Source: Ignavibacteria bacterium (GTDB lineage Bacteria; Bacteroidota; Ignavibacteria; Ignavibacteriales; SURF-24). Taken from it: 64,000 nucleotides of DNA. The notes beneath the pieces are model-generated. The model ran no database searches. It was not told the DNA's origin and worked only from the letters and a program-made list of their open reading frames with translations. Positions 1 through 10,090 of this stretch are shown here, in pieces. Within the stretch, counting starts at the first letter, position 1. Each line of letters begins with the position of its first letter. The stretch is taken from NCBI GenBank assembly GCA_025612245.1, contig JAAXKQ010000015.1, forward strand, positions 1-64,000. Reading direction: 5' to 3'. A program made the position numbers and the translations under genes.

Positions 1-611
1 CCTCTGCCGCCCTTGCAATCTGCTCGGTCCCGGCTGCACTCTGCTGTGTAACCGAGGTGATGCCTTCAATGTTCTTACTGATCTGCTCGGCTGCACTCGA
101 CTGCTCTTCACTGGCAACAGCCACCTGTGTAACCATGTCCGAAACCTTCTGGTTCATTTCCAGTATCTGAGTAAGCACCAGTGCCACATTTTCCGTCAGC
201 ATCATTCCTTCTTCAACTGCCCTGGAGGCACCATCCATGGATGCATCAGCTTCCTTGGCCTCCGACTGTATCTGCTTTATTGTGTCTGCTATCTCTTTTG
301 TCGCCTTGGTGGTCCGTTCTGCAAGCTTTCTTACCTCGTCTGCTACTACTGCAAAGCCACGCCCCTGCTCACCGGCACGGGCAGCCTCAATTGCTGCATT
401 TAAGGCTAAGAGGTTCGTCTGGTCTGCTATGTCGTCAATTACCTGCGTGATCTCTCCGATCTGGTCGGTTTTCCTGGCAAGAGAGGTTATTTTCTCTCCG
501 GTTAGCTTTGTCGCATCAACTATCCTCAGCATTCCTTTTTTCGTGTCTTCTACTTTCTTTGTACCTTCCTTTGCACTGTCGCTTGCAAGGCGCGAGTTCT
601 CGGCTGCCTTG
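1..611. repeat. 611-bp perfect direct repeat, copy A (other copy 2802-3412)
   Basis: Line-by-line comparison shows positions 1-611 identical to 2802-3412 at a constant offset of 2801. Identity stops abruptly at 612/3413, where both genes remain MCP signalling domain but differ. The left limit of this copy is outside the window. The tract encodes the signalling hairpin of two chemoreceptors. Confidence 0.97.
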
Positions 612-1618
612 GCTGCAGACTGGCTGCTTTCCAGAATGGTCTTTGTCATCTCTTCCACTGCACTTGCAACCTCGGTCGTCTGCTGGCTTTGTTCGCTGCT
701 TCCGGCAGCCATCTGCTCGGCAGAGCTCGATATTTCGTTTGCTGAACTTGCGGTTGCCTGCACTGCTTCTGTAAATTGGCTTATGGTACAATCCAGGTCA
801 TCAACCATTTTATTTATTTTTTTGCCAAGTACAAAAAGATCACTCTTTTCTTCCAGGTGGGCCTGTTTTGTAAGGTCTCCGCTGGATACGGCGTTTATTA
901 CCTCTTCAATTGGTCCGATCTGTTCTTTTAAGTATTCCCTCTGTTTTGCTTCCAGCTCTCTTAAATCGTTAAAAAGCACAAAGACGGCAACCACTTCTTT
1001 TTTGCTGTTATATATTGGTCCCGATTGTATCAGTGCGGGAAAAGCTTCACCTGTATGCGCCTTTAAGGTAAATTTATCTCCCTTCAGCAGAAAGTCGCCC
1101 TTAAGGGCTCTGAGTGTCAATGAATCCTGAAGGAATACATCCTTAACCTTTAGCCTGCCCACAATTTCATCGGGCCTTCGGTTAAAACGCATAAAGTCGC
1201 AGGCCGCCTGGTTAATATATGTAAGAGTTGTATTTTTATCTGCAATGTAAAAGGCTAAATTCATTCCGGCCCTGAAGCTTTCAAACATTGCTATCTCATC
1301 CTGAATATGTTCTACAAGACCGCTAACGGACTTGCCCAGCAGGCCGATTTCGTCGTTCCTTTCAGTATTTATTTGAATGGCATAGTCGCCCGAAGAGGCC
1401 TTGGAGGCAATTTTGCTGATGAGTTCAACCGGCTTGATTATCCTTAAATTAACTATGATCCCAAAGATCACTGCAAGCACTACGTTGCAGATTAAAGTAA
1501 CTGAAACAACTTTTACCGACATGGACATATCATTAAGTAGCGTCGTGCTCAGTATGTTTACTAAAGTCGAAATTACAAATAACATTAATAATAGCTTTGT
1601 ATGAAGCTTAATGAACAT
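1..1618 (-). CDS. Methyl-accepting chemotaxis protein with PAS domain, C-terminus cut by window edge
   Basis: Membrane chemoreceptor that signals to CheA/CheW. Reading down from 1618 (start MFIKLHTK) there are two closely spaced membrane helices within the first 50 residues, a HAMP-like segment, a PAS domain (around residues 90-210, with IADKN and an INQAACDFM stretch), a second linker helix, and the MCP signalling domain with the conserved hairpin tip ([17 protein letters not shown]). The two helices are almost contiguous, so there is no sizeable periplasmic sensor; the PAS domain is probably the cytoplasmic sensor. Start 1618 is preferred over 1630 because GGGAG lies five bases upstream of it. 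The last residues lie outside the window. Bases 1-611 are identical to part of the next receptor gene (2802-3412). Confidence 0.93.
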   Translation of the reverse strand, partial: MFIKLHTKLLLMLFVISTLVNILSTTLLNDMSMSVKVVSVTLICNVVLAVIFGIIVNLRIIKPVELISKIASKASSGDYAIQINTERNDEIGLLGKSVSGLVEHIQDEIAMFESFRAGMNLAFYIADKNTTLTYINQAACDFMRFNRRPDEIVGRLKVKDVFLQDSLTLRALKGDFLLKGDKFTLKAHTGEAFPALIQSGPIYNSKKEVVAVFVLFNDLRELEAKQREYLKEQIGPIEEVINAVSSGDLTKQAHLEEKSDLFVLGKKINKMVDDLDCTISQFTEAVQATASSANEISSSAEQMAAGSSEQSQQTTEVASAVEEMTKTILESSQSAAKAAENSRLASDSAKEGTKKVEDTKKGMLRIVDATKLTGEKITSLARKTDQIGEITQVIDDIADQTNLLALNAAIEAARAGEQGRGFAVVADEVRKLAERTTKATKEIADTIKQIQSEAKEADASMDGASRAVEEGMMLTENVALVLTQILEMNQKVSDMVTQVAVASEEQSSAAEQISKNIEGITSVTQQSAAGTEQIARAAE

Positions 1619-1971
1619 TTTGACTCCCATAAATTAAATGTACGTTAAACATATAAACGGATATGAATGAGCAGCATATGAGTTAATCGAAGAAGGATAT
1701 AGGCAGCAGTTTTCATCAATTTTAACCCCGAGATATCCGTACATTCTGCGGTTTCCATATTATTATCGGAATTACACACGTACAGTTTATAGCAGAATTT
1801 TTAAGTTTAACCAATTGTCACTCCTGCCTCCATTAAATGGCATGTGCAAAAAAAAGGACCTGATTGAATATTAGCACAAATGTATTTACGTTATAAAATC
1901 CCCTGAAAACAGGGGGTATATGCCATTTTTTTGCCTATTAAAGGATTAATGAAAGAAGGAAGAAAGAAATT
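1619..1971. other. Divergent intergenic region between chemoreceptor and cytochrome genes
   Basis: About 350 bases with no credible gene. It must carry the start signals for both divergent genes. A small hairpin CCCCTG-AAAA-CAGGGG (1900-1915) lies about 57 bases before the cytochrome start and could sit in its leader. No known riboswitch or operator was recognised. Confidence 0.6.
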
Positions 1972-2574
1972 ATGAGGAAATATATTTCGATGACTTTTGT
2001 CTTATCGGCTGCTGTTCTCTTTGTTTTTTCCCAGATGCAGTGTTCTTCTGAAAAAAAGGAGAATAGTAAAATGTCACATGAGGAATTGGTTGCTCGCGGT
2101 AAATACCTGGTTAATTACGGCGGATGCAACGACTGCCATACACCCAAGGTAATGACTAGCCAGGGCCCCTTACCCGACTCCACGAAACTGCTTTCCGGGC
2201 ACCCTGCAAGTATGACCATTGGACCTATCGATACGGCTGTTACAGCCACCACGTGGCTTTATGCAAATATGGGCCTGACCGCCTGGGCCGGACCCTGGGG
2301 CGTCTCTTATGCCGCTAATATTACACCGGATGATCAGACAGGAATTGGCACCTGGACCGAGGAAATATTCTTTAAGGCCATGAGGGAAGGAAAGTATTTC
2401 GGCACCGGAAGGCCGCTTCTGCCTCCAATGCCCTGGCAAAGCCTTGCCGGACTGAAAGATGAGGACCTCAGGGCAATTTTTGCATACTTAAAATCGATTA
2501 AGCCGATAAATAACAAGGTGCCGGACCCGGTCCCCCGCAATATGGTTGAAAGGACGATAAAGGCCAGAGGCTAA
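1972..2574 (+). CDS. Monoheme c-type cytochrome, probably periplasmic or membrane-anchored
   Basis: 200-residue electron-transfer protein. A hydrophobic signal segment (residues 5-22) is followed by Cys24, a possible but non-canonical lipobox (SQMQC). The single heme site is CNDCH (Cys52, Cys55, His56). Met153 in the LPPMPW stretch is the likely distal heme ligand, as in class I cytochromes such as those paired with dehydrogenases. No partner oxidoreductase is adjacent. It is transcribed convergently with the chemoreceptor at 2674-4764, and the two share a bidirectional terminator. It is wedged between two chemoreceptor genes that share an identical 611-bp tract. Substrate and redox partner cannot be told from sequence. 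Confidence 0.88.
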   Translation: MRKYISMTFVLSAAVLFVFSQMQCSSEKKENSKMSHEELVARGKYLVNYGGCNDCHTPKVMTSQGPLPDSTKLLSGHPASMTIGPIDTAVTATTWLYANMGLTAWAGPWGVSYAANITPDDQTGIGTWTEEIFFKAMREGKYFGTGRPLLPPMPWQSLAGLKDEDLRAIFAYLKSIKPINNKVPDPVPRNMVERTIKARG

Positions 2575-2623
2575 TAAAACTATTCAAAACTTAAAGCCGG
2601 CAGGAGTGACCGGCAAAAAAAAT

Positions 2624-2656
2624 GGGGCACTCTAAAAATGAGTGCCCCTAAATTTT
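2624..2656. terminator. Bidirectional intrinsic terminator
   Basis: Nine-base-pair stem GGGGCACTC / GAGTGCCCC (2624-2632 and 2640-2648) with a 7-base loop. A T-rich run follows on the plus side, and an A-run precedes it, giving a T-run on the minus side. It lies between the convergent cytochrome and chemoreceptor genes and can serve both. Confidence 0.88.
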
Positions 2657-2673
2657 TGGCTGCCCGGTAAAGG

Positions 2674-4764
2674 TCAGCTCCTTAGCATCTTTCTGTTATT
2701 TTTTGCGGAAAACTGCTCTTCATGTAACGTCCTGAGTGAATCACCTTCCAGCTTAAATCTCGAAACAAGATCCTGCAGGTTGACAGTCAGGCGGTTCAAG
2801 TCCTCTGCCGCCCTTGCAATCTGCTCGGTCCCGGCTGCACTCTGCTGTGTAACCGAGGTGATGCCTTCAATGTTCTTACTGATCTGCTCGGCTGCACTCG
2901 ACTGCTCTTCACTGGCAACAGCCACCTGTGTAACCATGTCCGAAACCTTCTGGTTCATTTCCAGTATCTGAGTAAGCACCAGTGCCACATTTTCCGTCAG
3001 CATCATTCCTTCTTCAACTGCCCTGGAGGCACCATCCATGGATGCATCAGCTTCCTTGGCCTCCGACTGTATCTGCTTTATTGTGTCTGCTATCTCTTTT
3101 GTCGCCTTGGTGGTCCGTTCTGCAAGCTTTCTTACCTCGTCTGCTACTACTGCAAAGCCACGCCCCTGCTCACCGGCACGGGCAGCCTCAATTGCTGCAT
3201 TTAAGGCTAAGAGGTTCGTCTGGTCTGCTATGTCGTCAATTACCTGCGTGATCTCTCCGATCTGGTCGGTTTTCCTGGCAAGAGAGGTTATTTTCTCTCC
3301 GGTTAGCTTTGTCGCATCAACTATCCTCAGCATTCCTTTTTTCGTGTCTTCTACTTTCTTTGTACCTTCCTTTGCACTGTCGCTTGCAAGGCGCGAGTTC
3401 TCGGCTGCCTTGGAGCTATTCTGTGTGCTTTCAAATATTGTTTTTGTCATCTGTTCAATTGCGCTGGCTACTTCTGTTGCCTGCTGTGCCTGCTCATGGC
3501 TTCCGGCAGCCATTTGCTCGGAAGAAGAGGATATCTCGCTGGCCGAACTGGCCGTAGCTTCAGTAGCTTCATGTACCTGCAGAAGAAGTGAGTTCAGCGA
3601 TTCGGCAAGGTTATTTGCATTTTGCTGCATCTGGCGGTAGTCTCCTTTATATTCTCCCGTCATCCTTGCCGTTAGGTCGCCAAGGGCAACTTTTTCTACC
3701 ACTACTTCATAAGAACGTATATTGTCCATTATTGTATCCAGGGTGTTATTTATTCCTGAAACAATCTTTTTGTAGCCTCCGCTGAATTTATCTGCATTTC
3801 CGCGCTTCGAAAGCTGCCCTTCTACTGCAGCCTTTGTCAGTTCATTTGTTTCTTCAACCAGTTCCCTCAGGTTCTTCGTAATTGCATTCAGTGCCGGGGC
3901 CAGCCTGTCCTTGCTGTCGTAAAGCGGCAGCTCAATGGAAACGTCTCCCTGTGAAATTGCATGCATCCCTTCGGCAAATTTTTCCAGCTGAAACGCATAT
4001 TCATCGAGCACCTTTGCCATTATGCCAATCTCATCATTCGAATCGACATTCGCTCTTGCCTCAACGTGCCCTTTCTGCAGTTCCTGCGCCATATTGAGTA
4101 CTTTGCCTATGGGGCGCTTGATCATCCTGGAAATATAGATTCCAAAACCTATTGAAATTGCTACACCTATAAACATGAAAACATACATGGCCGAAACTGC
4201 CGAACTGGCTTCTTCCGAATTATTCGCCGAGATCTTTTCACCCTCGGCAAGGTTAAACTTAACCCAGTCTTCTATTGCATCCTGGTAGGCTATGGCCGAC
4301 TTGGTCATATCGCCAAGCAGTACAGCCCTTGCCTCATCGTCCTTATTTGCAAGAGCCAGATCCTGAACCACTTTCAGGTACGTCCTGTAATCGGCCCTTT
4401 TTTCTTCTGCAGTCCTTGCAAGCGCCTTTTCCTCTTCTGTCTGTGCAACTTTCTTGCAGAATTCAACTTCTTCAGTAATTACCCTGGAATCCTGCGCCAT
4501 ATCGTCAATGTATTCACGGATCTTGCCGCTTTCATTTTCCATGACTGCCTTTAGCGTGGAAAGCCTTACGTGCTGATAGCGCTGAAGAACATCTCCAAGC
4601 TTGGAAATTGGAACTGCATTATCCTGCCACATTTCTGAGCTGGATTTGGCAACATTATTAAGATTGTACGTACCAACCAGCCCTATTACAGCGGCAATTA
4701 ATGCCACAATACAAAAGCTTACAACTAGTCTCGCACCGATTTTTAGGTTAACGAACCACTTCAT
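2674..4764 (-). CDS. Methyl-accepting chemotaxis protein with four-helix-bundle sensor and HAMP repeats
   Basis: 696-residue chemoreceptor. Order: membrane helix (about residues 10-32), periplasmic four-helix-bundle sensor (to about 185), second membrane helix (about 195-215), HAMP domain followed by two or more further HAMP-like helical modules (up to about 400), then the MCP signalling domain with hairpin tip [17 protein letters not shown]. The start MKWFVNLK at 4764 is chosen over 4791 because GGAGAGG lies just upstream. Positions 2802-3412 are identical to the neighbouring receptor gene at 1-611, while the sensor halves are unrelated, so the two receptors probably feed the same array with different inputs. 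It ends at the shared terminator at 2624. Confidence 0.95.
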   Translation of the reverse strand: MKWFVNLKIGARLVVSFCIVALIAAVIGLVGTYNLNNVAKSSSEMWQDNAVPISKLGDVLQRYQHVRLSTLKAVMENESGKIREYIDDMAQDSRVITEEVEFCKKVAQTEEEKALARTAEEKRADYRTYLKVVQDLALANKDDEARAVLLGDMTKSAIAYQDAIEDWVKFNLAEGEKISANNSEEASSAVSAMYVFMFIGVAISIGFGIYISRMIKRPIGKVLNMAQELQKGHVEARANVDSNDEIGIMAKVLDEYAFQLEKFAEGMHAISQGDVSIELPLYDSKDRLAPALNAITKNLRELVEETNELTKAAVEGQLSKRGNADKFSGGYKKIVSGINNTLDTIMDNIRSYEVVVEKVALGDLTARMTGEYKGDYRQMQQNANNLAESLNSLLLQVHEATEATASSASEISSSSEQMAAGSHEQAQQATEVASAIEQMTKTIFESTQNSSKAAENSRLASDSAKEGTKKVEDTKKGMLRIVDATKLTGEKITSLARKTDQIGEITQVIDDIADQTNLLALNAAIEAARAGEQGRGFAVVADEVRKLAERTTKATKEIADTIKQIQSEAKEADASMDGASRAVEEGMMLTENVALVLTQILEMNQKVSDMVTQVAVASEEQSSAAEQISKNIEGITSVTQQSAAGTEQIARAAEDLNRLTVNLQDLVSRFKLEGDSLRTLHEEQFSAKNNRKMLRS
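2802..3412. repeat. 611-bp perfect direct repeat, copy B
   Basis: Identical to 1-611. The copy lies wholly inside the signalling domain of the chemoreceptor at 2674-4764. The right boundary (3412/3413) is sharp, with diverged but homologous coding sequence immediately beyond. This is the pattern left by gene conversion or a recent partial duplication. Confidence 0.97.
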
Positions 4765-5175
4765 AAATCCTCTCCGGGTTGAATAATTCATTCAGTTGAT
4801 ATTAAATATAGTTATCCCAATGCGCAAAGGAATCCGGCAAAACCGGGCGCCTTAAAGTCTTAGTTTTTTTATCATCGGTCAAATAGGGAATATTCAGGAA
4901 TGAGTCGAATTTTAAGCTATCTCAATTATATCCATTCCTTTTTTGCATTGAATGACATCTTCATTATCGGATGCTGCCGGGAAATATTTACCATTGTCAA
5001 CAAATTTTTTTTATAAAATTTTCATATTAGGATTTAGGGGCTTAAAATCTCTTTTCCGGGAGAACATTTTGTAAAAATTGCCCTTCATTCCAAATAAAGG
5101 GAGATCAAAATACGGATTGCGGTTCCATCTGAAATCTTTAGATTATGAATTACCACATTCCCGAAGGCTTAAAAT
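4765..5175. other. Intergenic region without recognised features
   Basis: About 410 AT-rich bases between divergent genes (chemoreceptor and DinB-like protein). No open frame, hairpin or known regulatory motif stood out. It presumably holds both promoters. Confidence 0.5.
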
Positions 5176-5706
5176 ATGTTCAGAGAAAGAATTACAATGG
5201 TGGAAGAGATTTTCCGCTCATGCTCGGAGGTTGTCTATAAGGCAATAGACGGAGCAACAACGGAGGAGCTCAACTGGAAGCCGGCCCCTGAATCGCGCCC
5301 CATTGCCGAAATTACCGCGCACATAATAAGAGTTGATCTCCATTTCCTGAAGAAAATGGGCTATCTGCCCGATTTTGAAGCCCCGAAGACCGATAACGAG
5401 AATGACCTGAAATCGGGAATAAGAAAAACGGAAGAGTATGTCCTGGATATTTTAAAAGGATTGAGTGAGGATTCAGAACTTATGAAGCCGCGGCCTTCGG
5501 AAATTGCACTGGAGCACGAAAGCCTGGACCATATACTGCCGCACTTAAGCCAGCACCACCTTTATCACCTTGCACAGATAATCTATCTCAGGAGGGCCCG
5601 GAACAGAAAGTGGAAATCTCCCGTGGAAGACTGGGAAAAAACAACTTTCACTATCGGCAGCTATCTAAATCCCAAAGCTACCGCTTCATTAAGAAACATT
5701 CCATGA
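5176..5706 (+). CDS. DinB-like four-helix metal-binding protein
   Basis: 176 residues matching the DinB/YfiT superfamily, small four-helix bundles that bind a divalent metal through three histidines. The likely triad is His49 (in ITAHI), His127 and His131 (in SQHHLYH), in the expected positions and spacing. Family members include thiol-dependent S-transferases (bacillithiol or mycothiol) and proteins of unknown function, so the reaction is not determinable here. There is no signal peptide, so it is cytoplasmic. It stands alone, with its 3' end facing the GH92 gene. A start at 5197 (MVEEIF) is possible; 5176 is favoured by an AAGG stretch 8 bases upstream. Confidence 0.8.
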   Translation: MFRERITMVEEIFRSCSEVVYKAIDGATTEELNWKPAPESRPIAEITAHIIRVDLHFLKKMGYLPDFEAPKTDNENDLKSGIRKTEEYVLDILKGLSEDSELMKPRPSEIALEHESLDHILPHLSQHHLYHLAQIIYLRRARNRKWKSPVEDWEKTTFTIGSYLNPKATASLRNIP

Positions 5707-5769
5707 AATGAGGACCTTCCTTACTTCAGGCTGAAACAGCATATTTTCAGGCCGGAGACACGATTTTTT

Positions 5770-8013
5770 TTACTGCTTTTTGCTTTCCAGGGACGCATCC
5801 GGAGACTTTTCCGGCTCCTTACTCATAGTAAACTGCAGACTTCCGCCTCGCAATAAATCCTTATGACTGATCTCAAAGCTATGGTATGGCTTCCCGTTTA
5901 GCAATACCGACTTCACATAAACATTTTCCACGGAAAGGTTGTCCGCCTCTATAACAAATTCGTTACCTCCCGCGCTCCTGATTTTTGCTTTCTTTAATGC
6001 AGGCGAACCCAAAACGTACATTCCGCTTGCGGGATTTACGGCATAGAACCCGAGAGCGCTCATTACGTACCAGGCCGACATCTGCCCGCAGTCCTCGTTT
6101 CCACATAGCCCGTCTGGCTTATCCGTATAAAAAAGCGCCATAATTTCCCTTACCTTTTCCTGCGTCTTCCAGGGGTAGCCCGCATAACTATATAGATATG
6201 CGGTGTGGTGCCCCGGCTCATTCCCATGGGCGTACTGCCCGATAGTCCCCGAAACATCCGGCGGCGTACCCTCGCTCCTGCCGGTTATCCTGAATAACGA
6301 ATCCAGCTTATTTACAAAGGCTTCGTTGCCTCCAATGAGCCCGATCAGACCGGGAACATCCTGCGGCACAAACCATGTATACTGCCATGAGTTGCCTTCC
6401 GTAAAATCATTCCCGGAGGCGGCGCTTAAAGGGTTGAAATCCTTCCTCCACGTGCCGTCGGAATTTCGCCCCCTTGCAAAGCCAACAGCCCTGTCAAACA
6501 CATTCCTGTAATTATCTGAACGTTTAAGAAAAGCGCCATATTCATCCTTAAGCCCCATCTCCTTTGCCGCCCGGGCAATGCACCAGTCGTCAAAGGCGTA
6601 TTCAAGTGTCTTGGAAGCCGACTGCTCCCAATGGTCTGCCGGCACGTAGCCCAGCTTCATGTATTCTTCCAGGCCTTCGTAAATCCTGCACGTGGCGCTC
6701 ATTTTCATTGCCTCAAAAGCCAGTTTCATATCATAGCCCCTTATACCCTTAATATATGCCTCAGCTATAACAGAAACCGAATGATATCCTATCATAGCCC
6801 AGGTTTCAATATTTGCCAGGGGCCATATTGGCAGCATCTTAAATGTATTCTCTTTGTAATCTGCCAGAAGGGAGTTAACAAAATCACTTACCTTTTCAGG
6901 CACAAGTAGTGTATAAAGCGGATGAGCCGCGCGGAAAGTATCCCACAGCGAAAAAGTTGAATACTTCAGAAACCCCTCAGCCTTGTGTATCAAACCGTCA
7001 TAGCCCCGGTAGCTCCCGCTTGCATCCATGCAAAGATTTGGAGTTAAGAAACTGTGGTAAAGAGCCGTATAGAAAATCGTCTTGTCCTTATCCGTACCTT
7101 CAACTTCCGCTTTTGAAAGTTCCCTGTTCCACGCCTCTTTTGCTTCCAGTCTTACTTTTTCAAAATCCCAGCCTGGAATCTCTGCATCCACATTTTTAAG
7201 AGCCTCTTCAGTAGAGACATATGAGATGCCGACTTTAATATAAATTACCTCATCCTTCCTGGTCCTAAAGTTAACGTAAGCCAGAAGGCTGTCCGAAGAT
7301 TCCTCAGGCCAGTTCTCAATGACCTCTCCTTTAAGCTTGAGCCCGTATGAGTCAAATGGCTTTGAGAAACGCGCGGCAAAATAAATAAACCTGTTTTTTG
7401 CCATCCCCATTACCTGGTGATAGCCCGTAATAAGATCATTCGACTTTATTGACACTTTCGACATAATAACCTTCTGGTTATAAATTGTATGCCTGAGGTC
7501 AATTATAAAATGTGCGCTCTCACTTTCAGGAAATGTATACTTGTGGAATCCTGCACGCAAAGTTGCGGTAAGCTCGGCCTTAACTTTTGGATCATCCAGG
7601 AATACGGAATAGTAGCCGGGACTTGCAATCTCATTTCCGTGCGAAAACCTGGACCTGTAACCGCTTTTGGGCCTGTGCTTATCTCCGGGCTCGGTCATAA
7701 GCACCCCCACTTCCGGCATTATAAGAAAATCCCCCATGTCACCAACACCCGTCCCGCTCAGGTGCGTATGGCTGAATCCCATAATGCTGCTGTCCGAATA
7801 GTTATAGCCCGAACACCAGTCCCAGCCCTGCGTATCCGTATCAGGACTCGGTTGCACCATTGAAAAAGGCAGCGCAGCACCGGGGAAAGTATGCCCGTGA
7901 GCCGCCGTACCTATAAAAGTATTAACATACCTTGTAAAATCCTCTTTTTGCTGCGCGTAAGTAACGGAAGCCATAAGTAGAACCCCAAAAGTAATAAGAC
8001 AAAACTTTTTCAT
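5770..8013 (-). CDS. Secreted GH92 family alpha-mannosidase
   Basis: 747 residues with a cleavable signal peptide ending at about residue 20 (VTYAQ). The whole protein follows glycoside hydrolase family 92: the N-terminal VNTFIGT and GHTFPGA motifs, the FSHTHLSGTG stretch, then the (alpha/alpha)6 domain with NEPGHHTAYLY and the GNEDCGQMSAWY motif that carries catalytic-site residues. GH92 enzymes are calcium-dependent exo-alpha-mannosidases (mostly alpha-1,2) that trim N-glycan or yeast mannans. No SusC/D pair is adjacent, so this is an isolated glycan-degrading enzyme, periplasmic or surface located. The oxidoreductase gene at 8029 lies 15 bases upstream on the same strand, so the two may be co-transcribed. 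Confidence 0.95.
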   Translation of the reverse strand: MKKFCLITFGVLLMASVTYAQQKEDFTRYVNTFIGTAAHGHTFPGAALPFSMVQPSPDTDTQGWDWCSGYNYSDSSIMGFSHTHLSGTGVGDMGDFLIMPEVGVLMTEPGDKHRPKSGYRSRFSHGNEIASPGYYSVFLDDPKVKAELTATLRAGFHKYTFPESESAHFIIDLRHTIYNQKVIMSKVSIKSNDLITGYHQVMGMAKNRFIYFAARFSKPFDSYGLKLKGEVIENWPEESSDSLLAYVNFRTRKDEVIYIKVGISYVSTEEALKNVDAEIPGWDFEKVRLEAKEAWNRELSKAEVEGTDKDKTIFYTALYHSFLTPNLCMDASGSYRGYDGLIHKAEGFLKYSTFSLWDTFRAAHPLYTLLVPEKVSDFVNSLLADYKENTFKMLPIWPLANIETWAMIGYHSVSVIAEAYIKGIRGYDMKLAFEAMKMSATCRIYEGLEEYMKLGYVPADHWEQSASKTLEYAFDDWCIARAAKEMGLKDEYGAFLKRSDNYRNVFDRAVGFARGRNSDGTWRKDFNPLSAASGNDFTEGNSWQYTWFVPQDVPGLIGLIGGNEAFVNKLDSLFRITGRSEGTPPDVSGTIGQYAHGNEPGHHTAYLYSYAGYPWKTQEKVREIMALFYTDKPDGLCGNEDCGQMSAWYVMSALGFYAVNPASGMYVLGSPALKKAKIRSAGGNEFVIEADNLSVENVYVKSVLLNGKPYHSFEISHKDLLRGGSLQFTMSKEPEKSPDASLESKKQ

Positions 8014-8028
8014 GACGGCCCTGGTAAT

Positions 8029-8682
8029 TTATAAATGTTCCGGAGTTTCCTCGTTAATTTCAGTAGATGAAATATACCTTAGCTTTGGCGGCGGATATTT
8101 GACAGCATTTAAGATTGCACTGGCGACCTTTTCAGCCGGGTTCGCCCTGAACTTGCCCGGAAGGAAGAAAGCAAAGCTTTTTGCTATTTCCTCTCCAAGC
8201 CTGAATTCTTTTCTTTTTCCAAGAATGAGCGAAGGCCTGAGTATGGTAAGCTGTTTGTATCCAAGCTCTTTAAGTGCCTCTTCAATCTCCCCTTTTGTCC
8301 TCGTATAAAATGTCCGCGAGCGCGGATCGGCACCAAGAGATGATACCAGTATATAATGCAAGGCCCCGTGTGCAAGCCCCATCTTTGCAATGCGCAGAGG
8401 ATAGTGGAAATCCACTTTTCTGAAATTTTCCTTTGTCCCTGCCTTTTTAATCGTAGTGCCCAGCGTACAGATAATGGTCCTGACGTTAAAGATTTCGGGA
8501 AAGTTTTCCATTTCATCGAAATCGAACACAAATTCATTCAGCTTCGGGTCTTTTACCCCAAGCGGTTTTCTGAGCATAGCGTTAACCTGGACGATAAAAG
8601 GATCGTGCAGAAGCGTCCTAAGACACTCAGAGCCTACCAGTCCGCTGGCTCCTGCCAGGAGAACCTTAACGTTTGTTTCCAT
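8029..8682 (-). CDS. NAD(P)-binding oxidoreductase, HTATIP2/YwnB-like atypical SDR
   Basis: 217 residues with a Rossmann dinucleotide-binding motif GASGLVG (residues 11-17), SSLGADP (114-120) and YTRTK (126-130), the Tyr-x3-Lys pair of short-chain dehydrogenases. Overall length and motif order fit the HTATIP2/YwnB group of atypical SDRs, whose substrates are mostly unknown. It is cytoplasmic, with no signal peptide. It precedes the GH92 mannosidase by 15 bases on the same strand, but a functional link is not evident. Confidence 0.85.
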   Translation of the reverse strand: METNVKVLLAGASGLVGSECLRTLLHDPFIVQVNAMLRKPLGVKDPKLNEFVFDFDEMENFPEIFNVRTIICTLGTTIKKAGTKENFRKVDFHYPLRIAKMGLAHGALHYILVSSLGADPRSRTFYTRTKGEIEEALKELGYKQLTILRPSLILGKRKEFRLGEEIAKSFAFFLPGKFRANPAEKVASAILNAVKYPPPKLRYISSTEINEETPEHL

Positions 8683-9195
8683 ACCGGCATCTTCAGTTTG
8701 TTAATAAATTCAATATATATTATTCGCCATTGCCATTAACTTTAAAGGTAAGTTTATAAAATTGCGGCCCATTGTCAAGGACAACCGCCCACGGCAGCAT
8801 GCCCAAAACCGCCTCTGGCTGACTAGCCACGACCTTTCTGGTCGTGGAATAATGCGCTCCCTCACACTCCACGGGGGACTTTAGTCCCGGATTCTCAGAG
8901 ACAGGGAATCTAAAGCTAAAACCCACTCGCAAGCTGGGAAATCTCCTACACAAACTGAAGCCTGTTTCAATTAAACATCCCCCAAACCGCATATACATGC
9001 CATCCCCCCCCTTAAAAATTCCCGCAAAAACCGCATGCACATGCCGTTGCCCGGGGCACAATATATTCTTATTAATGTATTGAGAATTTGATCCTCCCGT
9101 ACGAAATACAAGGTTCTATAGAATAGATTTTTTCCGGCAGACGGATTTATTAAATCAGCATTCTAATTCACTTAAAAACCAGGCGGAGGCAGACC
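8683..9195. other. Gene-free region with palindromic repeat pieces
   Basis: About 510 bases upstream of tonB. It holds a perfect 8-bp hairpin (CCACGACC-TTTCT-GGTCGTGG, 8827-8847) and a second palindrome GGGACTTTAGTCCC at about 8875-8888. Both have counterparts near 19070-19115. Open frames across it have no protein-like composition, and I see no other gene. Confidence 0.6.
8827..8890. repeat. Interspersed palindromic repeat, copy 1
   Basis: The hairpin CCACGACC/GGTCGTGG is followed about 35 bases later by a GACTTTAGTCcCGGAT block. The same two blocks in the same order and similar spacing occur at 19070-19120 (GGTCGTG, then GACTTTAGTCtCCCGGAT). This indicates a dispersed intergenic repeat family rather than two chance hairpins. 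Confidence 0.55.
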
Positions 9196-10029
9196 ATGAC
9201 ATCAGCACTCAAGAACCGCTTCACTAATACTCCCAGTATGGAAGAACTTGTATTTGCAAACCGGAATAAGGCTTACGGAGCCTATCTCTTAAGAAGAACG
9301 TATCCCCGGAATCTCATGATCGCCTTCTGGCTCGCCGTAACGCTCTTTGCCGGAGGCGTAACTACCCCGCTCTTATTAAGAAACCATTCGGGAGATTCGG
9401 GCCTTGCAACTATAACTAAAGGAAGCGTTGTACTGGATGCCATAGCATTGACTTCAGTTGCAAAGCAGATGGACCTCAATGAAATTGCAAAGCTGATCCC
9501 AAAGGTCAGCACTTTCAAGTACATGGCTCCACTTGTAAGACCTGATGCCGAGGTTATTGAGGATTATTCACCGGACGTAACCATGCTTAAGGATGCCATT
9601 CCCGGAATTGTAACAAGAAAGGGTAACGACGCCGGAGTTGATATAAGCCTTATAGATGTTAGGGAGCCCGTCAGTACGGATATAGTAAAGGACAACAAAA
9701 CCGAGGAGAACACTGTATTTAACTGGGCTGAGGAAATGCCCCGCTTCAGTGAAGGCGAAGATGCCCTGCTGTCCTTCCTCATGGAAAACATTCACTACCC
9801 GGAACTTGCCCGTAAGGTCGGCGTGGAAGGCAAGGTATTGGTCAGCTTTACGGTTGAAAAAAGCGGAAGCTTAAGCAACATGAGGGTTATTAAAAGCATC
9901 GGCGGCGGCTGCGACGAAGAGGCGCTGAGAGTCGTTGCCCTTACAGCCGGCAAATGGATAGCTGGTAAACAGAACGGAAAGGCTGTTAAAGTAAATATCA
10001 GCATTCCCATTGTATTTAGTCTTCACTGA
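9196..10029 (+). CDS. tonB: Energy transducer TonB, Bacteroidota type
   Basis: 277 residues. The N-terminal cytoplasmic stretch (ELVFANRNKAYGAYLLRR, residues 17-34) is typical of Bacteroidota TonB proteins. One membrane helix follows at about residues 41-62, then a periplasmic linker and the C-terminal TonB domain (about 190-277, with YPELARKVGVEGKVLVSF and the conserved cysteine region GGGCDEEAL). It couples the ExbBD proton motor to outer-membrane receptors such as the one at 45788-48910. A strong GGAGG ribosome site precedes the start. It is a single-gene unit with its own terminator, without adjacent exbB/exbD. Confidence 0.93.
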   Translation: MTSALKNRFTNTPSMEELVFANRNKAYGAYLLRRTYPRNLMIAFWLAVTLFAGGVTTPLLLRNHSGDSGLATITKGSVVLDAIALTSVAKQMDLNEIAKLIPKVSTFKYMAPLVRPDAEVIEDYSPDVTMLKDAIPGIVTRKGNDAGVDISLIDVREPVSTDIVKDNKTEENTVFNWAEEMPRFSEGEDALLSFLMENIHYPELARKVGVEGKVLVSFTVEKSGSLSNMRVIKSIGGGCDEEALRVVALTAGKWIAGKQNGKAVKVNISIPIVFSLH

Positions 10030-10090
10030 AAGCAGAGTATCTTTTATATTTTCCATCGGTACTTCTGACAACGCTAGACTCCTCCTGAAA

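Noticed and set aside
237-1130. Long plus-strand open frame (and its twin at 3038-3640)
   Set aside because: Antisense shadow of the conserved chemoreceptor signalling domain on the minus strand; the translation has no protein-like features.
8720-9061. 113-residue minus-strand open frame
   Set aside because: It spans the palindromic repeat blocks and has no recognisable domain or ribosome site.
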